A stretch of DNA of 64,000 nucleotides from Leucobacter massiliensis (GTDB taxonomy: Bacteria > Actinomycetota > Actinomycetes > Actinomycetales > Microbacteriaceae), in contig NZ_MWZD01000017.1 in the NCBI RefSeq assembly GCF_002982315.1, positions 124,001 to 188,000 of the forward strand. Reading direction: 5' to 3'. Under the pieces are notes generated by a model. It was not told where the DNA came from. It was given only the letters and a program-made list of their open reading frames with translations, and did no database searches. Of the stretch, positions 47,301 to 57,065 are shown in pieces; within the stretch, counting starts at the first letter, position 1; every line of letters begins with the position of its first letter. The translations under genes and the position numbers were made by a program.

Positions 47301-48275
47301 ATGACGCAGACGACCGAGCGCGAGGCGGCCGCGGTCGCCGCGATCGCACGCCGGATCGCCGATGAAGTCGGCACGGCCGTGGCGGGGAAGCCCGCCGAGA
47401 TCGAGAGCGCCGTGGCCACCTTGCTCGCGGGCGGCCACCTGCTCATCGAGGACGTGCCGGGAGTGGGCAAGACGACGCTCGCCTCGGCGCTCGCGCGCAG
47501 CTTCGGCGCCCACGCCGTGCGCATCCAGTTCACCTCCGACATGCTGCCCACGGATGTGACGGGCGTCTCGGTGTTCGACCAGGCGACGCGCGAGTTCCGC
47601 TTCCACGAGGGGCCTGTGTTCGCAAACGTGGTCGTGGCCGACGAGGTGAACCGCTCGACGCCGAAGACGCAGTCGGCGCTGCTGGAGGCGATGGCGGAGG
47701 CCAGGGTCACCGTCGACGGCACCGGCTACCCGCTGCCCGAGCCGTTCATGGTGGTCGCCACCCAGAACCCGCAGGACATGGAGGGCACCTTCCCGCTGCC
47801 GGAGGCGCAGCGCGACCGCTTCATGACGCGGATCTCGCTCGGCTACCCCTCGCTGGAGGCGGAGGTCTCGCTGCTCGAAGCGCGCGAGGCCGGGAGCGCG
47901 CTCGCCGGGATCGAGGCGGTCGTGCCGCTCGCGCAGGTGATCGCCGCGCGGCGCGCGGTCGCGCGACTGCACCTGGCGCCGCCGGTGGCGCGCTACCTCG
48001 TGAGCATCGTTGCGGCGACGCGCGAGCATCCCGGCGCCGTGCACGGGGCGAGCCCGCGGGCCTCGCTGCACCTCGCGCAGATGGCGCGGGCGCGGGCGGC
48101 GATGTCGGGACGCGCCTTCGTCTCTCCGGACGATGTGGCGACGATGGCGGAGATCGTGCTGAGCCACCGCATCGTGACCGGCGCGCTCCACGCCTCGGCC
48201 TCAGAGGCACTGGCGGCCGCGGTGCGGATCGTGCGCGAGGTGGTCGCGCGCACCGGGGTGCCCGGGCTGTCATGA
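47301..48275 (+). CDS. MoxR-family AAA+ ATPase
   Basis: 324 aa. Walker A DVPGVGKTTLA, Walker B VVVADEVNRSTPKTQSALLEAM, sensor region TQNPQDMEGTFPLPEAQRDRF, and a C-terminal lid domain. MoxR ATPases work as chaperones with a DUF58/VWA-type partner, which is encoded next with an ATGA overlap. The target of the module is unknown. Confidence 0.92.
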   Translation: MTQTTEREAAAVAAIARRIADEVGTAVAGKPAEIESAVATLLAGGHLLIEDVPGVGKTTLASALARSFGAHAVRIQFTSDMLPTDVTGVSVFDQATREFRFHEGPVFANVVVADEVNRSTPKTQSALLEAMAEARVTVDGTGYPLPEPFMVVATQNPQDMEGTFPLPEAQRDRFMTRISLGYPSLEAEVSLLEAREAGSALAGIEAVVPLAQVIAARRAVARLHLAPPVARYLVSIVAATREHPGAVHGASPRASLHLAQMARARAAMSGRAFVSPDDVATMAEIVLSHRIVTGALHASASEALAAAVRIVREVVARTGVPGLS

Positions 48276-49564
48276 GCGCGAGACCCCGGCGGCTTCGCGC
48301 CCTGCCGCTGAGCCCGACCGTGGCGGGCGCCGGACTGCTCGGCGTCGCGGTTGCGGCGGGCATCGGCTGGGGGTTCGCGGGGCTGCGGGATCTGCTGGGT
48401 CTCGTGGCGCTCGCAGCCGGGGCCCTCGCGGTGGCACTGCTCTGGCTGCTGCTGCTGCGCGCGCTGCTGCGCCCGCGGGCGGAGATGATGAGCGAGCGGC
48501 GGACGCCGACCGCAGGCGAAGAGGTGACGGTCACGGCGACGCTGTGGCACGGTCTGCCGCTCGCGCAGCGTGCGGAGCTCGCTTGGCGGGGACCGGAGGG
48601 CTCACGCGAGCTGCCGGTGCTGCTGCCACGGGGTGCGGCCGCGCGGCAGAGCTCCGGGTGGCTCGTGCGGCGGCGCGGTGCGCAGCTCATCGCGGTCGAG
48701 GCGCTGCTGGTGACGGACCCGCTCGGACTGCTGCGACTCCGGATCCCGTTGCGTGCGAGCGCGGAGTTGCTCGTGCTGCCGCGTCCGCTGCCACCTGAGC
48801 GCCTGCCCGACGAGCTTGCGGGCCGCGGAGGCGTGCGCGGGACGAGCTCCGGAGCATTGGCGGGAGCGCCGTCGGGCGGAAGCGGCGGTGCGGCGGCCGA
48901 GTCGAGCGGCGGTCTGCGCGAGTACCGCCCCGGCGATCCGCCCCGGCGCGTGCACTGGAAGCAGAGTGCGCGACAGGACCGCCTGCTCGTCCACGAGCCC
49001 GAACGCGGGGCGGGGGAGCGGATCGCGACCGCGCTGCTGCTCGACGCCGAGGCCTACCCGGGAGGCGCCGAGGACTTCGAGTGCGCGGTGTCGCTCGCGG
49101 CGGCGCTCGTGACGCGGCGGGCCGGGACCGGGCGGCAGGATGAGTCGCCCGGGCGCGCGACGGATCTCTGCACGGTGCGTGCCGGGGCGGCCGGGCCGCG
49201 GGTCGAGCGCCTCGGCTCCTCGCCGTCGGAGGCGCTCCGCGCGCTCGCGCTCGCCGAGCCGGACGGCGGTGGTGCTCGCGGCCCCGCGGACGGCCCGGCC
49301 GCCGCTTCGGCCGCCCCCGCCGTCTTCGCCCCCACCGTGATCGTCACCGGGGCCGTCACCTCCGCGGTCGCTGCGCTCGCCGCCGCGAGCGCAGCCGGGG
49401 TGGTGGTCGCGGTGTCCGAGCGGGGGGCCGGGGGCGAGCGGACTCCCGGGACCCGGGCACCGTTGCCGCCGGGCTGGAAGGTGCTCCGCCCGTTCCCCTC
49501 CGGGGACCCCGAGCCGCTCGCCGGTGACATCGATCCTGCTCGGCTCGCGGGGGCCGAGCGGTGA
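48272..49564 (+). CDS. DUF58 membrane protein
   Basis: 430 aa. Two N-terminal membrane helices (about 15-60), a beta-rich segment, then the DUF58 core GGLREYRPGDPPRRVHWKQSARQDRLLVHE (the RxYxxGDxxRxIxWK pattern). It is a typical partner of MoxR and TgpA. The C-terminal third is Ala/Gly-rich and poorly conserved. It overlaps its neighbours on both sides (ATGA and GTGA). Confidence 0.88.
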   Translation: MSARPRRLRALPLSPTVAGAGLLGVAVAAGIGWGFAGLRDLLGLVALAAGALAVALLWLLLLRALLRPRAEMMSERRTPTAGEEVTVTATLWHGLPLAQRAELAWRGPEGSRELPVLLPRGAAARQSSGWLVRRRGAQLIAVEALLVTDPLGLLRLRIPLRASAELLVLPRPLPPERLPDELAGRGGVRGTSSGALAGAPSGGSGGAAAESSGGLREYRPGDPPRRVHWKQSARQDRLLVHEPERGAGERIATALLLDAEAYPGGAEDFECAVSLAAALVTRRAGTGRQDESPGRATDLCTVRAGAAGPRVERLGSSPSEALRALALAEPDGGGARGPADGPAAASAAPAVFAPTVIVTGAVTSAVAALAAASAAGVVVAVSERGAGGERTPGTRAPLPPGWKVLRPFPSGDPEPLAGDIDPARLAGAER

Positions 49565-52011
49565 GCGCGCAGGCGACCGCTGCCCGCGCAGGGCGCGATC
49601 CCGCGTCGCCGATCCGGGCGAACCGCACGCCCGGGGCCCGAAGCCTCGGCGCCCCAGCGCCCGGCTCGACCCGCCGTTCCTGGCGGCCCCTGCTCGCAGC
49701 GGCGCTGCTCTGGGCGCTGTGGGCGGTGTGCCTGATCGCGCTGCGCGAGCTCTTCGTCGGCGCCGCCTGGACCGGACGCGCGCTCGTGCTCGCCGCCGCC
49801 GTGCTCGCCGCCGCGGGGGCGCTGCGCAGCCTGCGGCCGCGCTCCGGCACGCTCGCGTGGCTGCTCGGCGCGCTGGCGGGCGCGGCGCTGCTCGGCTGGT
49901 GGGGGCTTGCCGACGGGCGGCTCGCGGCCTGGCTGATCGCCCCGCAGCAGGCCCTGCAGCAGACCTGGCTCGCCGTCTCCGCCGGGGTGCCGCCGATGGA
50001 GCTGAGCGGGCCGCTGCTCGACGTCGTCCTGGCGGCGTGGTTCGCCGGACTGCTGCTCTCCGTGCTGCTCTCCGCCCGCTTCGGCCTGCTGCTCGCCGCG
50101 GGGCTGCCGTCCGCGCTGCTCATGCTGGCGCCGGTCACCGTGACCTCGCTGCGCGTCTCGCCGCCGCTGCTGCTCGCGGCGGGTGCGCTGCTGCTGCTGT
50201 TGCTGTGGCTCGAGGCGCCGCCGGCGGCGGGCCGGTGGCGCGGGATCGCGGCGGCGGGGATCGCGCTCGCCCTCGCGGCCGGGATCATGGCGGCGCTGCC
50301 GCCGAGCCGGGACCGGGTGTGGAACGCGAGCGCGGTGTCGGTGGGCCCGGTCTCGGCGAGCGTGCCCGATGTGACGATCGCGCTCGGCGAGGAGCTGCGC
50401 TCCGGCAGCGGCACGGTCGCCTTCGACTATCGCGTGGATGACCGCGCCGCGCCGGTGCGCTTCACGCTTGCCGTGCTCGATGACTTCGAGCGCGGCACCT
50501 GGCTGCCCGAGGACGCCCTCGACGCCTCCGGCGCCACGGTCGATGCAGCCCGGAACGGGGGCGGTGCGACGGGTGGCGGCGCGGATCCCCGTCGCCGCGA
50601 AGCCTCGGTGACGGTGCGATCGCAGGGGCTCGTGAGCTCCTGGCTGCCGCTGCCGCAGACCGTGCAGCGCGTGGAGGCGGTGGACGGGGACTTCGACCCG
50701 GGGAGCTGGAACTGGGTCGCGGGCACCGCGACCGCGCGCTCCGACACCGCGCTTACTCGGCCGCGGGACGCCTACCGCGCCGTGGTGGGCCCCGAGGCCT
50801 TCGGGTCGCTGCGGGTGGCCGAGCGCTACACCGCGGAGCAGCTGGCCGAGTTCGATCCCGAGCCCTACACCGAACTGCCCGCGGGCATGCCGGCCGCGAT
50901 TACGGAGGCCGCGCAGGAGGCGACGGCCTCCGTCGACGCGGACCTGGAGCTGCTCCGCTCGAATCCGGGCGGGGCGATGCACTACACGAGCGGCACCGTC
51001 GTGCCCTCCGGGCTCGGCGAGGAGGCGACTCGTGAGCTCCTCACCGCGGCCTCGCTGGAGCAGTGGTTCCGCTCCGGCGACTTCGCCTATGACGTGAGCG
51101 CCCCGTACGAGCCCGGCCTCGACAGGAGCGACCCCTATGCCGTGATGGAGACCTTCCTCGAGCAGCGCAGCGGCTACTGCGTCCACTACGCCTCGACCTT
51201 CGCGGTGATGGCCCGCTCGCTCGGCCTCCCCACCCGCGTCGCGGTCGGCTACGTCTCCCGGCCCGCGGACGACGGCTGGACCCCGGTGCGCGCCCGTGAA
51301 CTGCACGCTTGGCCGGAGGTGTTCGTGACCGGGATCGGGTGGGTCGCCTTCGAGCCCACCCCGGGCGGGGCCGGCTACCGGGCCGAGACCGGACAGGCCA
51401 CGGTTTCGGCGTCGGCCCCAGCGGGGGAGCAGTCGTCGCCACTGCAGGCCCCGGACACGCCGATCGAACGCGAGCAGCCGCAGGATCCGGCGCGCCCCGA
51501 CGCCATCGAGCCGGGTGCGACTGCCGAGACGGAGCCGGGAGCAGCCACGGCGACGGGCCACGCCGTGCCCGCCCCGCTCGCCGCGCTGCTCGGGACGCTC
51601 GGGGTGATGCTCCTGCTGCTCGGCATCGCCCCCGCGCTGCGGGCGCTTCGCCGCGCGCAGCGGATGCGGCGCGCCAGGAGAGGCCACGATCCCGCCTCGC
51701 AGCTGTGGGCGGAGTTCGTGGACACGGCCGCGGACCTCGGCCTGCACCGACCGGGCGCGGGCGGCACCCGGGCGCGCACCCCCGAGGCGCTGGTCGAGCA
51801 CCTGGCCGGGCGGGGCCTGCTCGGTACCACGGGCGCGGAGGCGGCCGGGGCGCTGGCTCGCGCCGTCGTGGCGGAGCGCTTCTCGGGCGCCGCGAGCACC
51901 GCCCCGTCCCGCGCCGAGGCTCGGCTCGCAATCGGCGCGCTGCGCGCAGGGGCACGGCCCCGAGCCCGCTGGCGCGCCGCGTTCCTGCCCCGCTCCGTGC
52001 TCGGCCGGTAG
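49561..52011 (+). CDS. tgpA: TgpA-like membrane transglutaminase
   Basis: 816 aa. About six N-terminal helices (DUF3488-type, to about 245), an extracytoplasmic transglutaminase-like domain with Cys in RSGYCVHYASTFAVMARS, His in ELHAWPEVFV and an acidic residue in FEPTPGG, one further helix (about 660-690) and a cytoplasmic DUF4129-like tail (HDPASQLWAEFVD...GTRARTPEALVEHL). Such enzymes may cross-link or cleave surface proteins. Third gene of the moxR operon. GTG start overlapping the DUF58 stop. Confidence 0.9.
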   Translation: MSAQATAARAGRDPASPIRANRTPGARSLGAPAPGSTRRSWRPLLAAALLWALWAVCLIALRELFVGAAWTGRALVLAAAVLAAAGALRSLRPRSGTLAWLLGALAGAALLGWWGLADGRLAAWLIAPQQALQQTWLAVSAGVPPMELSGPLLDVVLAAWFAGLLLSVLLSARFGLLLAAGLPSALLMLAPVTVTSLRVSPPLLLAAGALLLLLLWLEAPPAAGRWRGIAAAGIALALAAGIMAALPPSRDRVWNASAVSVGPVSASVPDVTIALGEELRSGSGTVAFDYRVDDRAAPVRFTLAVLDDFERGTWLPEDALDASGATVDAARNGGGATGGGADPRRREASVTVRSQGLVSSWLPLPQTVQRVEAVDGDFDPGSWNWVAGTATARSDTALTRPRDAYRAVVGPEAFGSLRVAERYTAEQLAEFDPEPYTELPAGMPAAITEAAQEATASVDADLELLRSNPGGAMHYTSGTVVPSGLGEEATRELLTAASLEQWFRSGDFAYDVSAPYEPGLDRSDPYAVMETFLEQRSGYCVHYASTFAVMARSLGLPTRVAVGYVSRPADDGWTPVRARELHAWPEVFVTGIGWVAFEPTPGGAGYRAETGQATVSASAPAGEQSSPLQAPDTPIEREQPQDPARPDAIEPGATAETEPGAATATGHAVPAPLAALLGTLGVMLLLLGIAPALRALRRAQRMRRARRGHDPASQLWAEFVDTAADLGLHRPGAGGTRARTPEALVEHLAGRGLLGTTGAEAAGALARAVVAERFSGAASTAPSRAEARLAIGALRAGARPRARWRAAFLPRSVLGR

Positions 52012-52031
52012 GACGTCTCGGCCGCCGCTCC

Positions 52032-52065
52032 CGCCCTCGCCTCCGGCGGCGCTGCGCCGAGGGCG
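52032..52065 (+). terminator. Hairpin after tgpA
   Basis: CGCCCTCG (52032-52039) pairs with CGAGGGCG (52058-52065); no T run. Confidence 0.5.
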
Positions 52066-52095
52066 AACGGGCGACACGCCCGAGCGCGCAGCGCA

Positions 52096-52101
52096 TACAC
52101 T
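52096..52101 (+). promoter_or_regulatory. -10 box of near-leaderless hflX transcript
   Basis: TACACT, 9 bases before the hflX ATG. Confidence 0.55.
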
Positions 52102-52110
52102 GGAGACCAC

Positions 52111-53733
52111 ATGACTCATCGCTCCGCAGAAGACCCAGCCCCCACCGACGCCGACGTCGACACCGAAGCCGCGACGCACGCGCCGCCGCGCGACGCCGAT
52201 CCCGCAGCCCGTCCCGACCCGCTCGACCGGGTGCTTTCACGCACCAGGGGCGCGGGATCCGCCACCGTCATCCGCGAAGCCGAGCGCAGCTCCTCGCTGC
52301 TCGACGGGGAGGCCCAGGCGCTCGGAGACGCCGCCCACGATCAGCTCGCCGAAGACCTCGAACTCATCCGCATGGAGCGAGAGGACCGGGCCTCGCTGAA
52401 GCGCGTCGCCGGCCTCTCCACCGAACTCGAAGACGTCACCGAGGTCGAGTACCGGCAGCTGAGGCTCGAGAACGTCGTGCTCATCGGCGTCTACTCCGGC
52501 TCGAACCGCAGCGGGGCGGAGGACGCCGAGAACTCGCTGCGCGAGCTCGCCGCCCTCGCGGAGACCGCGGGCGCGCGCGTGCTCGACGGCCTGCTGCAGC
52601 GCCGCGCCCACCCCGACCCGAGCACCTACCTCGGCAAGGGCAAGGCACAGGAGCTCGCCGAGCTCGTCGCGGCCGTGGGCGCCGACACCGTGGTCGCCGA
52701 CACCGAGCTCGCGCCCTCGCAGCGCCGAGCCCTGGAGGACGTCGTCAAGGTGAAGGTCATCGACCGCACCGCCGTCATCCTCGACATCTTCAGCCAGCAC
52801 GCGAAGAGCCGCGAGGGCAAGGCCCAGGTCGAGCTCGCGCAGCTCGAGTACCTGCTGCCCCGCCTGCGCGGCTGGGGCGAGTCGATGTCGCGGCAGGCCG
52901 GCGGCCAGGTGGGCTCCGGCGGCGCCGGCATGGGCTCCCGTGGCCCCGGCGAGACGAAGATGGAGCTTGACCGCCGCAAGATCCACACCCGCATGGCGAA
53001 GCTGCGCAAGCAGATCGCCGGCTTCGCGCCCGCCCGCGAGGCGAAGCGCGCCAACCGCAAGCGCGGCGAGGTGCCCTCCGTGGCGATCGCCGGCTACACG
53101 AACGCCGGCAAGTCGAGCCTGCTCAACCGCCTCACCGGCACGCAGGAGCTCGTGCAGAATCAGCTCTTCGCGACGCTCGACACGGCGGTGCGCCACGCCG
53201 AGACCGATGACGGCCGCAGCTTCACCTACGCCGACACGGTCGGCTTCGTGCGGCAGCTGCCGCACCAGCTGGTCGAGGCCTTCCGCTCCACCTTCGAGGA
53301 GGTCGGCGAGGCGGACGTGATCCTGCACGTCGTCGACGGCTCCCACCCCGACCCGGAGGCGCAGCTGCGCACCGTGCGCGAGGTCATCGCGGAGGTCGAC
53401 GCGCAGGGCATCCCCGAACTGGTCGCCTTCAACAAGGCGGATCTGCTCGACGACTCCCAGCGGCTCGTGCTGCACGGTCTCGCGCCGGACGCGGTGTTCG
53501 TGTCGGCGCGCACCGGTGAGGGGATCGAGGAGCTGCGGCGGCGCATCGACGCCGCGCTGCCGGTGCCGGACCGGGAGCTCACGGCGGTGATCCCGTACGA
53601 CCGCGGCGAGCTCGTGGCCGAGCTGCACGAGCGGAACCGGGTGCTCGCCACCGACTATGTCGAGGACGGCACGCGGGTCCGCGCCTACGTCACCGCGGAA
53701 ATGGCCGCGAAGCTCGAACCCTACGTCGCGTAG
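52111..53733 (+). CDS. hflX: Ribosome-associated GTPase HflX
   Basis: 540 aa. N-terminal HflX domain with GLLQRRAHPDPSTYLGKGKAQE, glycine-rich GGxGxGSRGPGETKME linker, G domain with G1 AIAGYTNAGKSSL, G3 DTVGFVRQLP and G4 AFNKADLL, and a short C-terminal domain. HflX rescues stalled ribosomes by splitting them. A ~90-residue charged N-terminal extension is usual in actinobacteria. Normally adjacent to dapF; here separated by a 20-kb accessory block. Confidence 0.95.
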   Translation: MTHRSAEDPAPTDADVDTEAATHAPPRDADPAARPDPLDRVLSRTRGAGSATVIREAERSSSLLDGEAQALGDAAHDQLAEDLELIRMEREDRASLKRVAGLSTELEDVTEVEYRQLRLENVVLIGVYSGSNRSGAEDAENSLRELAALAETAGARVLDGLLQRRAHPDPSTYLGKGKAQELAELVAAVGADTVVADTELAPSQRRALEDVVKVKVIDRTAVILDIFSQHAKSREGKAQVELAQLEYLLPRLRGWGESMSRQAGGQVGSGGAGMGSRGPGETKMELDRRKIHTRMAKLRKQIAGFAPAREAKRANRKRGEVPSVAIAGYTNAGKSSLLNRLTGTQELVQNQLFATLDTAVRHAETDDGRSFTYADTVGFVRQLPHQLVEAFRSTFEEVGEADVILHVVDGSHPDPEAQLRTVREVIAEVDAQGIPELVAFNKADLLDDSQRLVLHGLAPDAVFVSARTGEGIEELRRRIDAALPVPDRELTAVIPYDRGELVAELHERNRVLATDYVEDGTRVRAYVTAEMAAKLEPYVA

Positions 53734-53750
53734 GGGCCGCGCAGGCCGCC

Positions 53751-53783
53751 GCGGGGAGCACCCGGACGGGGTCCGGGCTCCCG
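53751..53783. terminator. Bidirectional terminator between hflX and lipA
   Basis: GCGGGGAGCACCCGGA pairs with TCCGGGCTCCCGC around a short loop, with a small bulge, in the 100-base gap between the convergent genes. Confidence 0.6.
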
Positions 53784-53833
53784 CGACGGCCACTGCGCGC
53801 CCACCGGGCTCGGCGTCTCGAACACGGGGCGGC

Positions 53834-54853
53834 TCAGACGGCCTGCGGGAAGGTCTCGGCGGCGCGCTCCGCGAGGTGACGCAGCGCCTCGGGCACGTCG
53901 CGCCCCTTGCGGGCCATGGTCTGCGCCCAGAGGCGCCCTGCGCGATAGGACGATCGCACCAGGGGGCCCGCGAGCACGCCCGCGAAGCCGAGCGCGTCGG
54001 CCTCGGCCTTCAGTTCGACGAACTCCTCGGGTCGCACCCAGCGATCGACGGGGTGGTGCAGTCTCGAGGGGCGCAGGTACTGGGTCAGGGTGAGGATGTC
54101 GCAGCCCGCGTCGCGCAGTTCGCGCATCGTGCTCGTGATCTCGGCGCGGGTCTCGCCCATGCCGAGGATCAAGTTCGACTTCGTGATCATGCCGGCGTCG
54201 CGGGCCTGCGAGATGACGCCGAGGGAGCGCTCGTAGCGGAAGCCCGGCCGGATCCGCCGGAAGATGCGGGGCACCGTCTCCAGGTTGTGGGCGAAGACCT
54301 CCGGGGCGGCGTCGAAGACCCGCGCGAGATCCTCGGGCCGCCCGCCGAGGTCGTCGGCCAGCACCTCGACGCCCGAGCCCGGGTTGAGCGCGTGGATCTG
54401 CCGGATCGTCTCGGCGTAGAGCCAGGCGCCCGTGTCGGGCAGGTCGTCGCGCGTGACGCCCGTGATGGTGGCGTAGCGCAGCCCCATGGTGCGCACCGAT
54501 TCGGCGACGCGACGCGGCTCGTCAGTGTCGAGGGGCAGGGGCTTGCCGGTGTCGATCATGCAGAAGTCGCAGCGGCGCGTGCAGATGGAGCCGCCGATCA
54601 GGAAGGTCGCCTCGCGGTCCTCCCAGCACTCGAAGATGTTGGGGCAGCCGGCCTCCTGGCAGACGGTGTGGAGCTCCTCCCGCTGCACGAGCGCGTGCAC
54701 ATCGCGGTACTCCGGGCCGAGGCGGGCACGGGTCTTGATCCACTCGGGCTTCTTCTCGATGGGGATCTCGGCGTTGCGCGCCTCGATGCGCAGGAGCTTG
54801 CGGCCCTCGGGCTCGGGCCGGACGCCGGTGGCGGGCAGGATCCGGGCGCTCAC
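53834..54853 (-). CDS. lipA: Lipoyl synthase
   Basis: 339 aa radical-SAM enzyme inserting two sulfurs into octanoyl-lipoyl domains. The auxiliary cluster cysteines are Cys65, Cys70, Cys76; the radical-SAM cluster Cys91, Cys95, Cys98 (CTRRCDFC); the C-terminal RSSY serine is present. ATGA overlap with lipB, which makes its substrate. The stop lies 100 bases from the hflX stop, convergent. Confidence 0.97.
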   Translation of the reverse strand: MSARILPATGVRPEPEGRKLLRIEARNAEIPIEKKPEWIKTRARLGPEYRDVHALVQREELHTVCQEAGCPNIFECWEDREATFLIGGSICTRRCDFCMIDTGKPLPLDTDEPRRVAESVRTMGLRYATITGVTRDDLPDTGAWLYAETIRQIHALNPGSGVEVLADDLGGRPEDLARVFDAAPEVFAHNLETVPRIFRRIRPGFRYERSLGVISQARDAGMITKSNLILGMGETRAEITSTMRELRDAGCDILTLTQYLRPSRLHHPVDRWVRPEEFVELKAEADALGFAGVLAGPLVRSSYRAGRLWAQTMARKGRDVPEALRHLAERAAETFPQAV

Positions 54854-55584
54854 TCGGCGGCCTCCGCGAGCGCGGCGGCGAGCCTCGCCGAGAGCGCCGG
54901 TGCGATGTCCGCGGGCGCGATGCGGCGCCCTGCGAGTTCACTGAGCGTGGTGACCCCGGCGTCGGCGATGCCGCAGGGGATGAAGGTGCCGAAGGGGGCG
55001 AGATCGTTGCAGCAGTTCACGGCGAGCCCGTGGGTGACGACGCCGCCCGCGGTGTGGATCCCGATCTGGGCGAACTTCGAGGGAGCCGGGGCGCCCGCGT
55101 CAGCCCACACGCCGGTGCGGCCCTCGATGAGGAAGCCGGCGACGCCGAAGTCGGCGGCGGTGCCGATGATGACGCGTTCGAGCGCGCGCACGAAGTCCAC
55201 GACCCGGAAGCGCTCGCGCAGCCGGATCACCGGGTAGACGACGAGCTGGCCGGGCCCGTGCCAGGTGACCTTGCCCCCGCGGTCGACCGGGATGACCGGC
55301 GTACCGTCGCTCGGGTACTCCTCGGGCAGCGCCCGCCGGCCGGCGGTGTAGACGGCCTCGTGCTCCAGGATCAGCACCGTGCCGCGATCCCGGCCCTCGC
55401 GAACGCGCTGCGCCGCTGCGCGCTGCAGTTCGAGGCCGCGTGCGTACGGCACGAACTCGGGCGCGAGGCCCGCGGTGACGAAGCGGGGCGAATGCGGCGG
55501 AGCGCTTGAAGGGCGGTGGTTCCGGAGAGCGGGTTCGGGATCAGCGGCGGACGCCTCGGAGGGCGCCGCGAGTGAGGATCGCAT
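54850..55584 (-). CDS. lipB: Lipoyl(octanoyl) transferase
   Basis: 244 aa. Moves octanoate from acyl-carrier protein to lipoyl domains. Signature [18 protein letters not shown], the catalytic Lys in SKFAQIGI and Cys in FIPCGI are present. The first ~30 residues are variable, so the start could be later, but a TATTCT box lies 7 bases before this ATG, supporting a leaderless start at 55584. Confidence 0.95.
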   Translation of the reverse strand: MRSSLAAPSEASAADPEPALRNHRPSSAPPHSPRFVTAGLAPEFVPYARGLELQRAAAQRVREGRDRGTVLILEHEAVYTAGRRALPEEYPSDGTPVIPVDRGGKVTWHGPGQLVVYPVIRLRERFRVVDFVRALERVIIGTAADFGVAGFLIEGRTGVWADAGAPAPSKFAQIGIHTAGGVVTHGLAVNCCNDLAPFGTFIPCGIADAGVTTLSELAGRRIAPADIAPALSARLAAALAEAAE

Positions 55585-55591
55585 GCCCGCC

Positions 55592-55597
55592 AGAATA
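55592..55597 (-). promoter_or_regulatory. -10 box of leaderless lipB-lipA transcript
   Basis: TATTCT on the minus strand, 7 bases before the lipB ATG. Confidence 0.6.
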
Positions 55598-55633
55598 GTT
55601 TTACCGGGTGCAACAAATCAAGTCGACGAAGAA

Positions 55634-55669
55634 AGCGGGCCGCGCTTCCGGCTGGAAGCGCGGCCCGCT
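55634..55669 (-). terminator. Rho-independent terminator of lexA
   Basis: Perfect 16-bp stem, 55634-55649 with 55654-55669, 4-base loop, followed on the minus strand by TTTCTTCG. It separates lexA from the lipB promoter. Confidence 0.85.
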
Positions 55670-55692
55670 CTGCGTTGCGGACTGCGGTGCGG

Positions 55693-56358
55693 TCAGACGG
55701 AGCGGAAGACCGCCACCACGCGCCCGAGCACCTCCGCGTGATCGCCGAGGATCGGCTCGAAGGCGCTGTTGCGGGGGAGGAGCCAGGTGTGCCCGTCGCG
55801 ACGGCGGAAGACCTTCACCGTCGCCTCGCCGTCGAGCATCGCGGCGACGATGTCGCCGTTCTCTGCCTCGCGCTGCTGGCGGATCACCACGAAGTCGCCG
55901 TCGCAGATCGCGGCGTCGATCATCGAGTCGCCCACCACGCGGAGCATGAAGAGCTGACCGTCGCCCACGAGCTGGCGGGGGAGCGGCACGATCTCCTCCA
56001 CCTGCTGATCCGCGGTGATCGGCACGCCCGCCGCGATCTGGCCGACGAGCGGTACGTAGGCGGCCTCCTCGGGCTGCTGGGCCGGGGAGTCCGCCACCGC
56101 GGCGCTGGTCCCGGCGAGCTCGACCAGGATCTCGAGCGCGCGCGGGCGGTTGGGATCGCGGCGGATGTAGCCGCCGAGCTCGAGCCTGCTGAGCTGGTGG
56201 GTGACGCTGGAGAGCGAGGACAGGCCGACCGCGTCGCCGATCTCGCGCATGCTCGGCGGATAGCCGCGGCTCTCGACCGAGCGGGCGATGTACTCCAGGA
56301 TCGCCTGCTGCTTCTCGCTGAGAGGCTTCACGGACTGGGGCGAGGCAGCGTTGCTCAT
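55693..56358 (-). CDS. lexA: SOS repressor LexA
   Basis: 221 aa. N-terminal winged helix ([20 protein letters not shown] and [16 protein letters not shown]), Ala110-Gly111 self-cleavage site, Ser145 (GDSMID) and Lys182 (ATVKVF) catalytic dyad. Represses SOS genes until RecA filaments trigger cleavage. AAGGAA lies before the ATG at 56358; the longer open frame upstream crosses its own control region. Divergent from the LysM gene; boxes in the shared intergenic region and before recA fit its actinobacterial recognition sequence. Confidence 0.96.
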   Translation of the reverse strand: MSNAASPQSVKPLSEKQQAILEYIARSVESRGYPPSMREIGDAVGLSSLSSVTHQLSRLELGGYIRRDPNRPRALEILVELAGTSAAVADSPAQQPEEAAYVPLVGQIAAGVPITADQQVEEIVPLPRQLVGDGQLFMLRVVGDSMIDAAICDGDFVVIRQQREAENGDIVAAMLDGEATVKVFRRRDGHTWLLPRNSAFEPILGDHAEVLGRVVAVFRSV

Positions 56359-56440
56359 CGCTGTTCCTTTCTCGGCCGGGGCGGTGCTCAGGTCGTGCGA
56401 TCCGTGAGTGTCAGTGGTTGCTGATTCAGTGATCCCGTTG

Positions 56441-56476
56441 TTCGAAACCCTAGCCGCTGCCCGTGAACGCGGGCAA
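56441..56476 (-). promoter_or_regulatory. Candidate lexA promoter with LexA half-site
   Basis: On the minus strand: TTGCCC (56476-56471), 18 bases, TAGGGT (56452-56447), then TTCGAAC overlapping the start site (half-site TCGAAC perfect, other half poor). Weak but correctly placed for autoregulation. Confidence 0.4.
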
Positions 56477-56502
56477 ACACACCTTCGAGTGTCGGGAAAA
56501 AC

Positions 56503-56521
56503 ATCGAAAGTCAGTTTCGAT
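56503..56521. promoter_or_regulatory. Second LexA-like palindrome in the lexA/LysM gap
   Basis: ATCGAAA (56503-56509) and TTTCGAT (56515-56521) are perfect arms separated by GTCAG; it resembles an SOS box with the spacing one base too long. Confidence 0.4.
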
Positions 56522-56528
56522 CCGGGGC

Positions 56529-56560
56529 TTGCCGATTCGAACAATCGAAGATATATTCGA
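56529..56560 (+). promoter_or_regulatory. SOS-controlled promoter of the LysM gene
   Basis: -35 TTGCCG (56529-56534), 17-base spacer, -10 TATATT (56552-56557): the strongest promoter in the window by eye. The SOS box TCGAAG-ATAT-ATTCGA (56545-56560) covers the -10. It agrees with the recA box at 14 of 16 positions. Confidence 0.82.
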
Positions 56561-56612
56561 AACAGATGTTCGCTCGGCCTGGCTGACGAGGATCGACAGA
56601 AGGGACGGCAAG

Positions 56613-57062
56613 ATGAACGCCACGATGGACGCCACAATGAACGTGCAGGCTCTTCGCGCGCAGGCAGTGCCCGCAGGGGCCGTGCCCGTCGAAGCCCCCG
56701 CTCACGTCACGGGCAGGCTGCGCCTCACGCGCCGCGGACGCGTGGTGCTCGGCGGATTCGCCACCGTGCTCATCGCCGGGCTGCTGGCCTTCATCGCCGC
56801 GCTCGGCGCTCCCCAGGCCATCGCCAGCGACGCCGAGGGGGGCGAGCAGCAGTTCCACTACGCGGTCGTGCAGCCCGGATCATCGCTCTGGGAGCTTGCG
56901 TCCGAGCTGGATCCCGCCGCGGATCCCCGCGACCTCGTCGCCGAGATCGTCCGCCTCAACCAGCTCGAAGGCTCCGGCGTCGAGGCCGGCCAGCCCCTCG
57001 CCGTGCCGCTGCGCTACTCCGAGAGCTCCGGTGTCGTCTCCGCCGACGAGCTCGGCCTCTGA
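56613..57062 (+). CDS. SOS-controlled LysM membrane protein (YneA/DivS/Rv2719c-like)
   Basis: 149 aa: a polar N-terminus (1-45), one membrane helix (about 47-70), then an outward LysM-like domain ([19 protein letters not shown] ... [27 protein letters not shown]). The same place, divergent from lexA, is held in Mycobacterium by the SOS-induced LysM protein Rv2719c and in Corynebacterium and Bacillus by the division blockers DivS and YneA. It is therefore probably an SOS checkpoint inhibitor of septation; it could alternatively be a wall-binding accessory protein. AGAAGGGA precedes the ATG at 56613. Confidence 0.82.
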   Translation: MNATMDATMNVQALRAQAVPAGAVPVEAPAHVTGRLRLTRRGRVVLGGFATVLIAGLLAFIAALGAPQAIASDAEGGEQQFHYAVVQPGSSLWELASELDPAADPRDLVAEIVRLNQLEGSGVEAGQPLAVPLRYSESSGVVSADELGL

Positions 57063-57065
57063 TTC

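Noticed and set aside
47054-47722. Upstream extension of the methyltransferase frame opposite moxR
   Set aside because: No family residues, and a -10-like box lies next to the GTG at 47053.
52012-52110. Right-hand attachment site of an integrated element
   Set aside because: No copy of the dapF-tail repeat is found near hflX and there is no integrase in the block.
49054-52179. 1041-codon open frame on the minus strand across DUF58 and tgpA
   Set aside because: Another GC shadow: low-complexity Arg/Gly/Ala translation opposite two well-supported genes.
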